From: Exobasidium rhododendri
Taxonomy: Eukaryota; Basidiomycota; Exobasidiomycetes; Exobasidiales; Exobasidiaceae
Length of the DNA: 64,000 nt
Assembly (NCBI GenBank): GCA_026210745.1
Contig: CP110631.1
Location: 1,116,001-1,180,000 of the forward strand
Reading direction: 5' to 3'
Part shown: piece by piece, positions 1 through 11,359 of the stretch
How positions within the stretch are numbered: the first letter of the stretch is position 1
How the letters are laid out: each line of letters opens with the position of its first letter
Made by a program: the position numbers and the translations under genes
The notes under the pieces: generated by a model
The model's database searches: none
The model's input: only the letters and a program-made list of their open reading frames with translations
Told to the model about the DNA's origin: nothing

Positions 1-317
1 GAGAGTTTTGCTCTTTCGTCCTTTTCGAGTAGGAAAACAACGACCCCCGTCATGATAAGGAACGCTGCAAATGCTAAAACCAGCATGGTGTCTTCCTCCA
101 CTAAGCCTGACTTAGCTCTCTCGGAGATGTCGATAAATACAAAGACCGTCGCAATCACATCCAATCCGAAGATGATAGCAGACTGAAGTAATGATTTCTT
201 CTTGCTGAATTGGAAAACAACTATCACGCCGATAGTGGGCAAAGAGAATGACAGAAGGATAAAGAGCCAGGTACACAGCCGTTGAGCAGCAGCGATCTCA
301 TGATAAAAGAGTCTCAT
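1..317 (-). CDS. Partial multi-pass membrane protein (3' end outside window)
   Basis: An open frame runs leftward from an ATG at 317 to the window edge without a stop, giving about 105 residues. Three strongly hydrophobic stretches lie at roughly residues 11-34, 42-63 and 74-97, separated by a short basic loop (FSKKK) and an acidic one. This looks like the start of a multi-pass membrane protein. I see no signature that names a family. It does not obviously match the seven-helix proteins at 46-55 kb, although it could be a distant relative. An intron or further exons to the left are likely. Confidence 0.5.
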   Translation of the reverse strand, partial: MRLFYHEIAAAQRLCTWLFILLSFSLPTIGVIVVFQFSKKKSLLQSAIIFGLDVIATVFVFIDISERAKSGLVEEDTMLVLAFAAFLIMTGVVVFLLEKDERAKL

Positions 318-898
318 TTTGACGCGGGAATTTAGTCTCTTCGTGTGAGTGGTAGCAGTATGAGAGTGCCCCTTTTCAAGATTAAGGGGGTACCTGTGTC
401 AGGGAGGATTTTATCTAACCCTCGTGCTCATGTGGGGAAGGTGGCATGGCACAGAATACCGCCCCTGGTGGTAGTAACCCATCACAGCATCAAGAGTCAC
501 GTTGTTGTGGAGTGTCCAAGGATGGCATAACATGGCTGTTGCGGCCACAGCGGTCGGTCTCTTTCGATCCTTTTTCTCGCACTGTCGGCCGTAACAAACA
601 TTCTTGGACACGTTGGCAGATGAGCAGTGTCGGTGCAACAAACAAACAACAACCAACACGGGGTGATAGAGGGGAGAGATACATTTTTAGCGCGTTTCAC
701 TAATGCTTAGGGGCTTTTGCTTGCATCTTTGTTCTATGTAGTCTTGGAGAAAATTGATCTGTGCAGGCAGCAACAACATGAAGTAGTTCAACATCCACAG
801 AGCAGTTGCAGTATCACTTCAACCTGACGAAGGAAAAAGGCCCTGGGAGGGAAATTTGACGCTTCTTTGCTCCTTCGACCAAAGCAAAATCGCCTGCC
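318..898. other. Intergenic region
   Basis: Lies between divergent genes and should hold both promoters. Only short overlapping frames with no coding character are seen; nothing else recognised. Confidence 0.5.
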
Positions 899-3206
899 AT
901 GACAACGGCGGCAGGGCAAGAGAGAGAGCCAGAAAGTGCCAACGCACTCGAGTCAGTCAAGCTGATTCAGCACTCTCAAGGACTGCTACATCGTTTCCTG
1001 GAGTATGCCGATCCAAGTCTACTGTCAACCGGTGATGGTGGTCCAACATTGCAGCAGCTCGACGTTCCGATCGCTGAATGGGACGTCATCTACTCGACTC
1101 CGCCTGCCTCTGCCACCGGCAAACACCTCGAGATCAAGCCTTCGATCGTGGTAAGATCACATCCTTCGGTTGGGGAGAACCTGTTCTCTGTGCAGTCTGT
1201 CGTCCCTGGTGTGAATGCGCGCCAATTCTGGTCACTGATGGCCAATGGAGAGAATAGAAAATTGTGGGACAGTACTGTGGAAACGACAGCAGTGCAGTAT
1301 TGGGTCGCTGAAAAGATCCAACAGGATCGCAGCATATCGGACAATCGGAGAGATCAATACGTAGGGATAGCGAGGGACTTGTCTGCTCGCGTCGAGTTGC
1401 TGCGCTTTGGTTCAATGTGAGTGGTGGTGCATGCGTACACGGGGTCCGCTGAGTATTCTGCGCTGACCTGTCCTGCCCTTCAGCACATTCGTCGCCAATA
1501 AACGGGACATGGTCCTCCTGAGCATCGATACACAACTACCCTCGTCTGACGGCCGACTGCGACTCCTTTCCATAAGCACAAGCGTGGAAGATGCGAACAA
1601 TCCTCCCAAAAAGGGCTACAATCGGTTTCAGTTGCAAATTGGCGGCTTCTTGGTGGAAGACTTGGGCAATTCAGTTAGCTCGAAGGAGCTGAGTGAGCCC
1701 GTCGGCATTCGAATAACACAGCTATCCGATCTAGGGGAGATGGCGTCGTGGGTGCCGTCGTCTATCATCAAGATGGTCGCTTCTACCTTGGTGCCGAGAT
1801 CAGTGAACGCAATTGCCAAAGTGGCCGCCAGAATGAACGTGCCATCTGCTCTACTTCTACAAGAGTACGCAGGGTATGCCGGGGAAAACGAGTCCGAGAT
1901 GGAAGAGCTTGGCGAATCGGGTGGAAAGTGGCAGCGTAGACGGCTGCTTCCTTCCGTCTGGTGTCCCTTGACATCTCCGGCTCTACCAGGTTGCGAAGCT
2001 GACTCCTCTTCTCCAAGGCCGTCGTGTCCTTTGCCAGAGGAAGAAAGGCTCTTGCCTGCTTTGATCAGACCGGATGAAGACTTCTCTGGTGTGCATGCTA
2101 TGCAAATGATCCCTACTACCATTTTTGGAGGCGATCGCTACACGAGTGACGAGCTGAAGTGTGGAGACGAATCGATGAGTGGCGACTCTGTGTCTACCGC
2201 TCCTTCTAGTGTAGACTCGAGTGGGGAAGGCCTCTGTAGCCATGAAAAGACAGATTTGGCCGACCTCTCCTCGGCAGGAAGCGTTGAACACCACTCCGAA
2301 CTACTATCAAGACATGCAAAAGCATTCAGCCGCATGAGTGAAGCTCAGAGGGAAACACAGAGAAGAGTCTCGATCATGCTTGTCACTGGTTCAGACGATC
2401 TTGCCATGGCTATTGCCCCCGGAGCTCGCAACAGCATGGCTTCTGTGACACAAATCATGGAAGCCAGTATCATCAGCATGCAGGCACAGATGGACGACGA
2501 AGATGACGAGAGGGAAGACCAAGATAGAGACACCTTCAGACGACATCTCAGCTCCTCTGCTTCGTCCATAGCGCCTCCGACGATCACGACGGCATACGTG
2601 GGTGGGAGGTTGGACGCTCCATCAGGAGACCTTAGTCGTCATGCCTTTGATTCCTCTACGGGTAACCTCGAGTGTAGTGGTGGTGCGGAAGCGAATTTCA
2701 AGATGCCGACAGTGGTAGCTTCAGCGACGGACGTCGCAACATGGACGACCAGCATTGCCACAATCCCTTACAATCTGGCCCTCCGCATTCTAATCTTGGC
2801 GTCATGGGCAGCCAGTCGACCAACGAGTCAAACGTCGTCGTCCATTGATGGGCTAGTAGGAGGGGATGAGGTGAAGAAAGAGGAGGCCTTGGTGAACAAC
2901 GACGACCACGGAAGGGTAGGAGCTGCAGAGACCAGTAAACCCACCCTCAGCGCCCTCGACGTCACGAGATTAGCCTACTCGCAACGAAACCTCTTGAGAG
3001 AAAGCGCAAAGGAAAGACCCAGATCACACTATCGAGTGGATGACTCGAAATTGCATCCATTCCCTGACATCAATCAAGAGAATCTCCCTCCCGTAGGCAT
3101 CGCCTCTCACATGCCCGCCAAGTTCATGGATTGTGAACCTGCAAGAAGCATTGCTCTACAGCCGCATCCACCTCAGCGAGGGGGAGGATGGTGGGCAGTC
3201 TTCTAG
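899..3206 (+). CDS. START-like lipid-binding domain protein
   Basis: Two exons, 899..1416 and 1484..3206, joined in frame across a 67-nt GTGAGT...CAG intron, encode 746 residues. The first ~250 residues carry a START-type fold: a helical start, then FWSLMANGENRKLWD and, after the splice, ITFVANKRDMVLLS, and a final helix region GEMASWVPSSIIKMVAST followed by LVPRSV. START domains bind lipids or sterols in a hydrophobic pocket. The rest (about 250-746) is acidic, Ser-rich and looks disordered, with a short hydrophobic patch near residue 595 and a Gly-Trp-rich C-terminus. There is no clear transmembrane anchor, so a peripheral lipid sensor or transfer protein is likely. It converges with the senescence-domain gene about 210 bp downstream. 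The exact ligand cannot be told. Confidence 0.75.
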
Positions 3207-3418
3207 TCCGGGCTCGTCTCACTGTCCTCCTTGCCTCTCCGCCAGCACACGCTCTCACACACACACTCTCCTTTTATTCTCCGTCACTTGCAATTTGCCT
3301 TCTGCTTCTTCCTTGTCACGTATACCCTTCTCGGCCTAGTTCTAACGCCGTGCACTCAATCTATCAATAGCATGTATATATATATACCACTGTACTCAAT
3401 ACAACAAATGTCGCCACA

Positions 3419-4708
3419 TCACCTGCTCGCTTCTTCCTTGGTGCCGGTGCTTTGACCTTCCTTGACAGCCCCCTCGGCAGCGTACAGGCTGGTGCCGATC
3501 ACGCTGGTAGAGTGAATGGCGTTCCCGGCCGTCTTTCCCATGTCTTGCATGCTACCTCCTGCGCTTGTAGCCAACTCGTTTGCCTCTTCACCAAAGTTGT
3601 GCTTGATACCTAGCGAAGCAGACTCTTTGGCCGTGCTGTACAGCTCAGAAGCACTGCGGGGAAACAAAGAAGAAAAGACAGAAGGAGGTGTCAGTTCAAT
3701 TGAGGGAAAGAAAGAGAAGTAAAGTCGCTGAAACTGACCCTTCTGCTACACCACTCGCCGCCTCGTTGATCGCTTTCCTCAAATCGCTCATGTCCTCGCC
3801 CTTCTCAGAATTCTGCGGTAGAGCAACAGACGACGACGATGATGACTTCGTGGGAGCATTGGAACTGCCAGTCACTCCCAGATTGTTCATGCCCTTCTTC
3901 AAGCCAGCGCCTGCACTTCCCGCTGCATTGGCCACAGCATTCGATGCGCCAAGAGCATACTGATAGACTGTACTACTACCGCTGCGGACCGATGCGGCAT
4001 TGTCGTGCGTGCTCTTGCTGAACGTCATCGGGTCACTGCCCGCTGACGCAGTGCTGTAGATATGGCTGCTCCCTCCTCGTCAGCAATGGAAAACGTACAC
4101 AACCTTCAGCGGGCAGAGAAAACTCACTCCTGCGTTCCGGCCTTGAGTCGGTTTGAATTGTCCCGTCCACTTTCTCTTGCACCTCTCATGATCTCATCGC
4201 CGGCCGCTCTGATCCCAGTCAGCAATAGACCCCTCTCGATTAAGATGTCCTCGAATTCATCTTGAACCGACTGTTTGACATTGCTCGGCAATACCAGCTT
4301 GACCTGGGTAGAAGTATCTCTGCTCAATTTAAAGTCAAAGCCATACTGCATGGGCTTGTCGACAAAGGTTCCAAAGACAGTTTCTTGATAGAGAGGAAAT
4401 AACGTCTTGCCGACGAACGCAAGTAAGATTGGCGCTGGCGGTGTTGATGACGATGATATGCTTGTGGTGGGCGAGAGCGATGCAGTGGAATTGGTGGAAG
4501 AGTATGCTGATAGTGTTGTGGGTGAGTTGTTGTTCGACGGACTCGATGTAGGCGTTCCGGATCGAGCATGGGTGACCGTCGGAAGCTGAAGGATAAGATC
4601 ACCTTTCGACAATGTCGTTTCCTTGCCGGCTATGATCTGCAATGCAACGCAGTCGGGTATAGTGTACGGAAGCCGACGATTGGAGCTGACCCTGCGAATG
4701 GGCTCCAT
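3419..4708 (-). CDS. Senescence/spartin-type domain protein
   Basis: Three exons, 4708..4128, 4065..3739 and 3653..3419, give 380 residues with consistent phases. An N-terminal part (YTIPDCVALQI, then a Ser/Thr-rich insert and QYGFDFKL) precedes a helical Gly/Ala/Ser-rich region (VYQYALGASNAVANAAG, SAGAGLKKGMNNLG, TSVIGTSLYAAEGAV) typical of the senescence/spartin domain. Members associate with lipid droplets or membranes. The start at 4708 is the first in-frame ATG. An extra small 5' exon is possible because good donor/acceptor words lie at 4850-4895, but I could not join them in phase. Identification rests on the composition and order of these segments and is fairly secure. The physiological role here is inferred only from the family. 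Confidence 0.7.
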
Positions 4709-5899
4709 GGTGGTGTTGGAAATGTGTATCTCACAAGCTGATCGGCGAGGTTGTCTAGCGTACCACCTCGAGCATGCAGATATGAAGGCAGTGAGGAGAG
4801 GAAAATGGGATAGTCAGAAGACAGGTACCAATCTCTGCACTGGAAGATCCACTTCTTTGGTGGGTGTCCCGTCCGAGAGAAGCACACTCTCACTCGACTC
4901 CGGTGTTCATTAAACGAATGTCATGCGACTTCTATCTTCATCTGCCTACGCCACTACACTTTGAGCGTCGGTAATTAGGTACTAATCGTTGAGCCACAGG
5001 CCCAATCAGTAAATCTGATCTTTCTGCATAGCAATACGATATGCCCATCTTGCCGGTGGATGTTACAATTCACTTCGTCCATGTCAGGCACTCCAACAAT
5101 GCCCTTTCATAATGAAGACCGAAGGTTCAGTGACAAAGACAAGCACTGGAAAAAAGAACAAAAATGGCAAAAGGGACGAAACAATGTTGTCATCACAACG
5201 TCTTTTCGCGCTAAGCGGGTGAGCAGGAAAGTTAGCGGAGCTCAACTTCTCGCCACATCTGTTGTACGACACAATCTCGCAAGTCGGAAATCTAAAAAGT
5301 CCCCCCTTCTCTAATCGACCGAAGCCAAAGTTGTAAAGTCGATGTTTAATTAGTAGTGCCGATGTTTTTGTAATAAAGATCAGATTCGACGGGGAGTAAA
5401 ATCATTGTATCGGGGCTCTTAATCTCCTTAAATTATCTTTCATATTGTGGAGTGAATTGAAACGGGGGCCACTTTTCATTCTCCCTTTCTTTGTTTTGTT
5501 TCCGCTTTTGCCTTGGGTTTTCTTCTCCGGGAGGAGGCGTGCCAAGGAAGTCCGAGCCTTGCCTTGCTGCACAGAAGCAGCACCCATTGTCTGACCGCCA
5601 CCAAAGGGGAAAAGGGATGACGTCGTACATTTGTCCGCTTTCAGACACTTGTGCAGTGATTTAGCGTGAACGGAAAGGACCTTTGTTGATGGCACGGAAG
5701 AAGTAGTGATGAGAGCTGATTGTGACTTCAGAGGGAGACGGCATCACTCAATCAACAGTAGGTGACACGACTGACTCGATGATAATCTAGCAACTGTTCA
5801 GAACCTCCGTAGACTATTTCTAGACGTTGCGCTCTTGAGGAATGAGTGGGAGAGAGCGGAGCGTCAGAGGATATGTTCGAGAGGGACTTCCTTTGAAGA
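4709..5899. other. Intergenic region, no supported gene
   Basis: About 1.2 kb. A 97-codon minus frame at 5402-5695 is Lys/Gly-rich with no recognisable motif and no flanking splice signals, so it is not called. The stretch probably holds the promoter and 5' leader of the senescence-domain gene and the 3' region of the hexosaminidase gene. Confidence 0.5.
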
Positions 5900-8573
5900 T
5901 CATACTGTCACTAACAATTCGGGAATGCACGTTACCTCTTCTTCGTACTCTTCCTCGCTTGCACATGAAGCATTGAGCATGACACCCGCCTCCACCGTGT
6001 CGCTACTCTTCCGCAGCGATGTGTCTAATTGACCGCCACTTTTAAGGTGCTTCAATAGACCGATGATACGCAGATGCATCGTCTCATAGCGTGACGACAA
6101 GCCTCCGTATCGCAACTCTAGGACTTCCCATCCAAAGGGAGAATTCATTGACATCCACATTTGACGATGGTAATTAATCAGCTGCTTCAGGCACTTTCTT
6201 AATTCGCTCAATCGACTCCTTGGGTGATGACCACCTAATCTTTCCAGCTCGGTCCACTCATGGCTAAGATATGCATTATGAAGACGCAATCGGAGTCCAC
6301 TCTTGAGCGATAGAACTTTGGCAAGAAGGTACGGCAATCGTAGTCGAGCATTGAAAGGATATTCAGAGAGTGAATTGGCAGGCGCAGACGATTGCTTTGC
6401 AGTATGTAGCCGACTGCCCAAGTAACTGGCTAGAGCCGTGTAATGCAACTCCAAGTCGATTCCATTAGCTTGCATAGTGGGCGAAACGAAACCAAAGGCC
6501 GGCTCCTCCCAGAGAAGCCATTTGGAGGTGTTTGGTGCGCTGATGCAGGACGGTGAGTAAGAGGTTCTTCTGCGCGGTCAAGTGTAGAGTCACCACTCAC
6601 AAGTGTATACCGTCATCGATAGACTGCTTCTCCGGGTTCGCATCGTCCAAGCGGGAAGCCATGACGAAATCGTCAAAGTTGGCACCACAGATGCCATCAA
6701 AGGAAGCCTTTACCCGGGACATGTCTACTTCTTCGTCCTTTTCGTAACCATGCTCGGCGTAGTAAGACCAAGCAGGAAGAGAGGAGTACAAGTCTACCTC
6801 GTTCGCTTCATCGCCCCAAATTGTGAGAAAGACATGGTCGACGCCGCTAGTCTTTGCTTTACTTGCGTTCATGCTAGCTTTGCAAGTAGCAAAGGTGAAC
6901 GGCAGTGCTGTCCAGAAGCGACTCCACGTCCAACTCCCAGCCGCCATCCAGGGACTCTTTCGGCCCAACTTCCAATGGCTTTCGATTCGACTGGTGTAAC
7001 TCTGTTGAGATGTGTGATAGTAGTCCCAATACACCAGCTCCACGTTGTCAGGAATACCTTCGACTGAGGTAGTCGGTTGTGCAGAGTCATAATAGCCTAG
7101 TAGGGAGTTGTTGCGAGCATTCAAGCAAAAGAGCATGTCACTTTTCCGGTAAATAGAGAAGTTTGGATCCTTTGTAAGAGGCAATGCACAAGAGGGCTTT
7201 CGACTGTGCTCGCACGCTCGAGTTCACTCACCTCCAGATACATGGCCGCAGCCCTAGATCGACGCAGATCTTATTCACACGAGAGAGGTGATCGATGAAG
7301 ATTCGAGTAGGCTCTTTGTAGTTTGCTTGCCCAAAGATGATATGGTATCGCCCGTGCCCCAACCCGTGCGCCTCATCCATTCCCAAATGTATCTTCTTCG
7401 ATCGAAATGGTTCACTTGCAGATGTGATCATCTTCGCCAGCATTGTGTACGTTTCCGCTGAATCAGCCAGGAGAACTTCCGAAGTATCCCGCAAGTGTAG
7501 ATACTGAGGCCACTGCAACATCTGCCCTAGATGGCCCAGTGTTTGTACTGTAGTTGATCAAGACAAGTGTGTGAGCTAAGCGCCCTGCCTTCTTTACTAC
7601 CAGGCTACTACATCAGACCCACTGCAAGGAATCACCTCTATGCCTAGATGGTAAGCATAATCATCGATCTCCGTCAGCTGTGCCTGCGTGTAGCCACCTC
7701 GAAGATAGCCGAAGAATGGCTCTCCTTCAATCTTGTACGTGTCTTCGGTGTACAGTTGTCTGTGGGATTGAAGCTTCTTCAGTGTCAATTTGACCCCAGC
7801 ATCCATCATCATACTTTCGGCTCACATCATGTTGTATCCCATCAAAGCCAGCTTCCGACAGAGAAAACGGACGCTTTCGACGAGTAAGACTCCATTCCGG
7901 CTGCAGTCTATCATTGTGCCCATGGTCGTGAAGTTAGCTCTTTGGCGGAGGGGCAATTTCCTCATCATCAGGCTTTCATCCAACGACCAGTCTCCTTGTC
8001 TTTTGTCCTTGCGAGTCTGCATGAGAGGATATCTGGTGGTGCCCAGTATGTGACCCAGTCCACGGAACGCCTCACAGGGTCTTGAATAGGCCACCTTGAT
8101 GAGAAATGGCGAGTCTGTCTCAGTCGAGAAAGACGTAGACGAAGCAGAAACCTGCAGAGTACCGACGGAGTAAGCCTGTTCCTCGAAACTGAGATTTGAT
8201 CGAATTGATGAGCGCAGTCCGACCATGACACTGTGGTACTCTCTGTGACTCACACTACGTTCCACCACCATATCTGTGAACGGTCACCATTCTTATCTTT
8301 AGCTGGCCTTAAGGCATTGTCGTCACCTTTCATCACAATGTTGTTTCTCGCTGAGTGATTAGCGAGCTCCTTGATGCCGTCATAGATGCCGGATGGTACA
8401 CTTCCCTCAGGAATGAAGATGTGTATGCGAGGAGGGTTGTAGCTCACCTCTTGTTGGTCAGGTGGTGGTGCTGATGTCGCTGACGTGGGCTCTAGAGACG
8501 GTAGCGCTGGTACCTTCGCCAGAATGTCACCCTTTTCAGGTGGTCGAGCGGAGTCATACTGGGCAGCGAACAT
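5900..8573 (-). CDS. GH20 beta-N-acetylhexosaminidase, GcnC/HexD-like
   Basis: Six exons, 8573..8254, 8188..7826, 7759..7623, 7547..7232, 7140..6601 and 6569..5900, sum to 2346 nt (781 residues) in one frame. The barrel carries YNMIQLYTEDTYKIEGE, GYLRGGYTQAQL, HLGIEVIPCIQTLGHL and the GH20 Asp-Glu catalytic pair D331-E332 in GMDEAHGLGHGRY. It continues with RPCIWSDMLF, LVYWDYYH and ITIWGDEA-like segments (here LTIWGDEANE). The C-terminal helical domain ends in an acidic tail. This matches the branch of GH20 that includes bacterial GcnC and hexosaminidase D rather than the usual secreted fungal HexA type. It removes terminal GlcNAc/GalNAc residues. No signal peptide is visible, so action is probably intracellular. 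It shares a 259-bp divergent promoter region with the PEX11-like gene. Confidence 0.88.
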
Positions 8574-8832
8574 ACTTTTAATAAGAAGAAGGACCTCGAG
8601 ATGCTGATCCTCGTTCTACGGCACAAAGAAAGTGAACAGGCGGAATGGGGACACAGAAGAAACAAAGCTTGAGGCAAATTGTAGCTGGCCCGTGCTTTAC
8701 GCCGTTCCTCGATGTTACGGGTCCATCTTGACGGAATTGGCACAGTGTTATAGTCGCGCTGCGATGCCTATTTCAGAATGTGGAACTGGTGAGACTCACC
8801 CGCATGCTGTCTAAGCTCCCTCTCTAGGTAAA
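8574..8832. promoter_or_regulatory. Shared divergent promoter region
   Basis: This 259-bp gap separates the start codons of the GH20 gene (minus) and the PEX11-like gene (plus), so both promoters must sit here. No defined element was recognised. Confidence 0.4.
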
Positions 8833-10096
8833 ATGGTCACTACCTTTATACCATATCGCTCTCCAGAGGCAGAGGACAATGGCGACGACAACGTAGGCTC
8901 ATCATCTACGAACAGCGTAGCTTCTGTCATCTTAGCAATCCGTCCAAGTCAATCAAGGCGAAACGCTCTCCTACGTTTGATCAAGAACCAGGAGGGTCGA
9001 GAATCTATTCTGGTGAGCTGAAGCCAAGTAAGTAACACTTTCCTCACTGACAAGCATTTTGTTTTCTTGGTGATATCTACAGCGGCTCATGCAATCCATC
9101 TCGCTTCTCCTCTACACGACATCGACGAAGAAAGCGCGAAAGAAGCAGCTGCAATTGTTGACGGAAAGCATCTCGACGACTCTCAAATTCTTGCTCGTGG
9201 GCCGATGGCTTATGGAAGGGTCAAATGCAATCCAGGATCAGCTGCAACAGTCTACTAAAGGCATTATTGTGAGGGATGTCAATGGTCAAGAGCTGGATAA
9301 AGTAGAGATCGTTGGAGAGAAGCAAGAAAGAAGCTCCAGTGAAAATGAAGACGCAGTGAGCCCAGAAGAAAGTCAGCGGCAAGCAGTCAGTGCTTGGAAG
9401 CAGATGTTACAAGACGGAATAGGTTCTCTTTCCGAATACCTGGGAATAGGAGCAGATACGTGCGGTCTCTTGGCTTTCTTTGGAGGGTCAGGAATGCTAT
9501 GGAATGTCGTAGGTGGAAAGATGGGGATCAGGAAACGAAGGGGACTGGAGCGAGTAGCTGTCTTGTGAGTGTGTGCAACAGAATAAAGGCGGAGACCTGG
9601 GTCCGTCTTCTCATGCACTACCTTTTTTCCCAGCCTCACATTCCTTTCCCTGCTCCTCACTTCGATCCACTTACGCTACTTGAGCAGCAGACAGTTGAGT
9701 CGTCTGCGCGCTGCTAATTATCGACTGCTTCGTCAAACAGATCAGATTCAGGTTTCCGACGCAAATATACTCCTTCAGGGCCATCAACTGCTACCTGAGC
9801 AGGTCTTGAGTGATGAAAAGCTATCACGCGATATTGCAAAAGAAGCGACTATTAGCAAGAAGCCAAAGTTGATTGAGCAAAACTTGAGGAGCATCGAACG
9901 CAAGGTGGTTTTGGAGAAGAAGAAATTGCAACACCTCAGATTGGAGAAGATTGCGATACGAAGTGATTTGATTTTCATTTTGGTGGAATTGATCTGGCCT
10001 CGTCATGATCACAGCAAGTTGGAGGGGTACACCGGCATCATGGCTTCCTTCTGCAGTATACTCCGACTCGCAGGGGAGTCTCGATGGAGACCATGA
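8833..10096 (+). CDS. PEX11-like peroxisomal membrane protein
   Basis: Three exons, 8833..9012, 9083..9564 and 9688..10096, encode 356 residues. The third exon could also start three bases later, at 9691. The N-terminal amphipathic part (ESILRLMQSISLLLYTTS) and the segment KFLLVGRWLMEGSNAIQDQL resemble the PEX11 family, which elongates and divides peroxisomes. A central acidic loop is followed by a Gly-rich hydrophobic stretch (LGIGADTCGLLAFFGGSGML) and a C-terminal part with a coiled-coil-like helix, then IRSDLIFILVELIWP, close to the typical PEX11 C-terminal membrane segment. Assignment is by overall pattern and is less certain than for the enzymes nearby. It converges with the acetyltransferase gene 61 bp away. 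Confidence 0.65.
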
Positions 10097-10157
10097 TGAT
10101 GATGAGGCTCCTACGTAGCATCCTCTGCATGGACCCGATGCCACGCATTGAAACGTA

Positions 10158-11109
10158 CTACATACCCAGTGTCCTTAGTCGCTTAATACCATCTAGTTCA
10201 AGTCTTTGCTGTGTCCAGTCCACCATGGGTGTAGAGCCTAACACCTTCTCGTAGAAGGCGATACTAGGTCTGAAGGGGGGACATTTGACTTCAGAAGATA
10301 GTCCAACGAGCTCGCCGTCGCCTTTGCTCCTGTATAAAGAGACTCACTCGTTCCAATTCAAAACTTGCCAGTCCATTCGCATGCATCCTTTTTCCTCTGC
10401 AACCTTGCCTAGAGCTCTGTAGAAGGAACAGACGGTTTCAGAATCATGTCTCACCAGTTAGCAAGTCATGAATACCCACCGGAACAATGCCTTGCCCGCT
10501 CCCTTGTTGCGCACAGAGGGGTCGACGTATAGATCTTCCAAGAATAATGAAGGCTGTAGAGAAGCTCTTGTGTGAGCATGTACTTTCTCCTTCATCTCGA
10601 AGGCAAAGCTCACCTTGCACGTCCAGGTAGAGAAGGAGAAGTAATACTGGGCAGAGCAAATACCCTTAGATGAGATACAAACATTGATCCGTCGCTTCTG
10701 AGTGCCTTCCGTACTAGCTTACCAAGGCCATCCCGATCGCTTTATTTCCCTGATTTACATCCTCGCAGACGAGGGCATGTGCGTATTCTTTCTCGAAAAG
10801 ATTCTTCTTCATCTAATCATAGCATGAAAGAGAATATGTCGCATCCATCAGAAGCCATTTGGGCACCAAGAGGGGCAGCACCCGGTATAGCTAGTTACTC
10901 ACCAACTCCGGAGTAGCTTTGGCCTGATCTGGCTCCTTCTCGTATGTGGCTAGGTCTTGGATCTGATAAATCAAGGAAAAGCAGGCCTCGTTAAATTCCA
11001 AAAGTGTGACAAATGTGATAATCTCCACTGAACTCACAAAACCTATGAGGGTGGGGATGTCAGCCTCGATGGCCGGACGTACATGTACGGAGAGGGTAGA
11101 TGAAGACAT
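10158..11109 (-). CDS. GNAT N-acetyltransferase (diamine/thialysine type)
   Basis: Seven short exons, 11109..11038, 10962..10903, 10812..10723, 10646..10614, 10553..10480, 10416..10348 and 10269..10158, total 510 nt and encode 169 residues, a normal size for this family. The fold runs in order: VRPAIEADIPTLIGFI, LATYEKEPDQAKATPE, HALVCEDVNQGNKAIGMALYY, FLEDLYVDPSVRNKGAGKAL (acetyl-CoA-binding loop) and MDWQVLNWNEPSIAFYEKVL with a closing beta strand. The YEKEP and FLEDLYV segments are characteristic of spermidine/spermine and thialysine N-acetyltransferases. It would acetylate a small amine with acetyl-CoA in the cytosol. One exon is only 33 nt. The precise substrate cannot be read from sequence. 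Confidence 0.88.
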
Positions 11110-11359
11110 GTATGCAGGTCAGAATCGAGAGGAGTCGAGAGAAGGAAGAGTCGCTGTGTGCAAAACGCGGGGGGAAAATGGACGAGGAATTTAATTCTTT
11201 CCCCCCGCGTCGAGGACAGGGAAAGTGTTTGGTGCCATGTATCCAGCACCTCTTCTTTACTGTCTGTGGTGATGTTGATGTCTATATGTATATGATCATG
11301 ATGTGATGTTGCTATGATTTACAAGTACAGGCTAGCTTAGTGTCCTCACGTCTGTGATC

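Noticed and set aside
5402-5695. 97-codon minus frame rich in Lys and Gly
   Set aside because: No motif, no splice partners and no neighbour context; likely chance.
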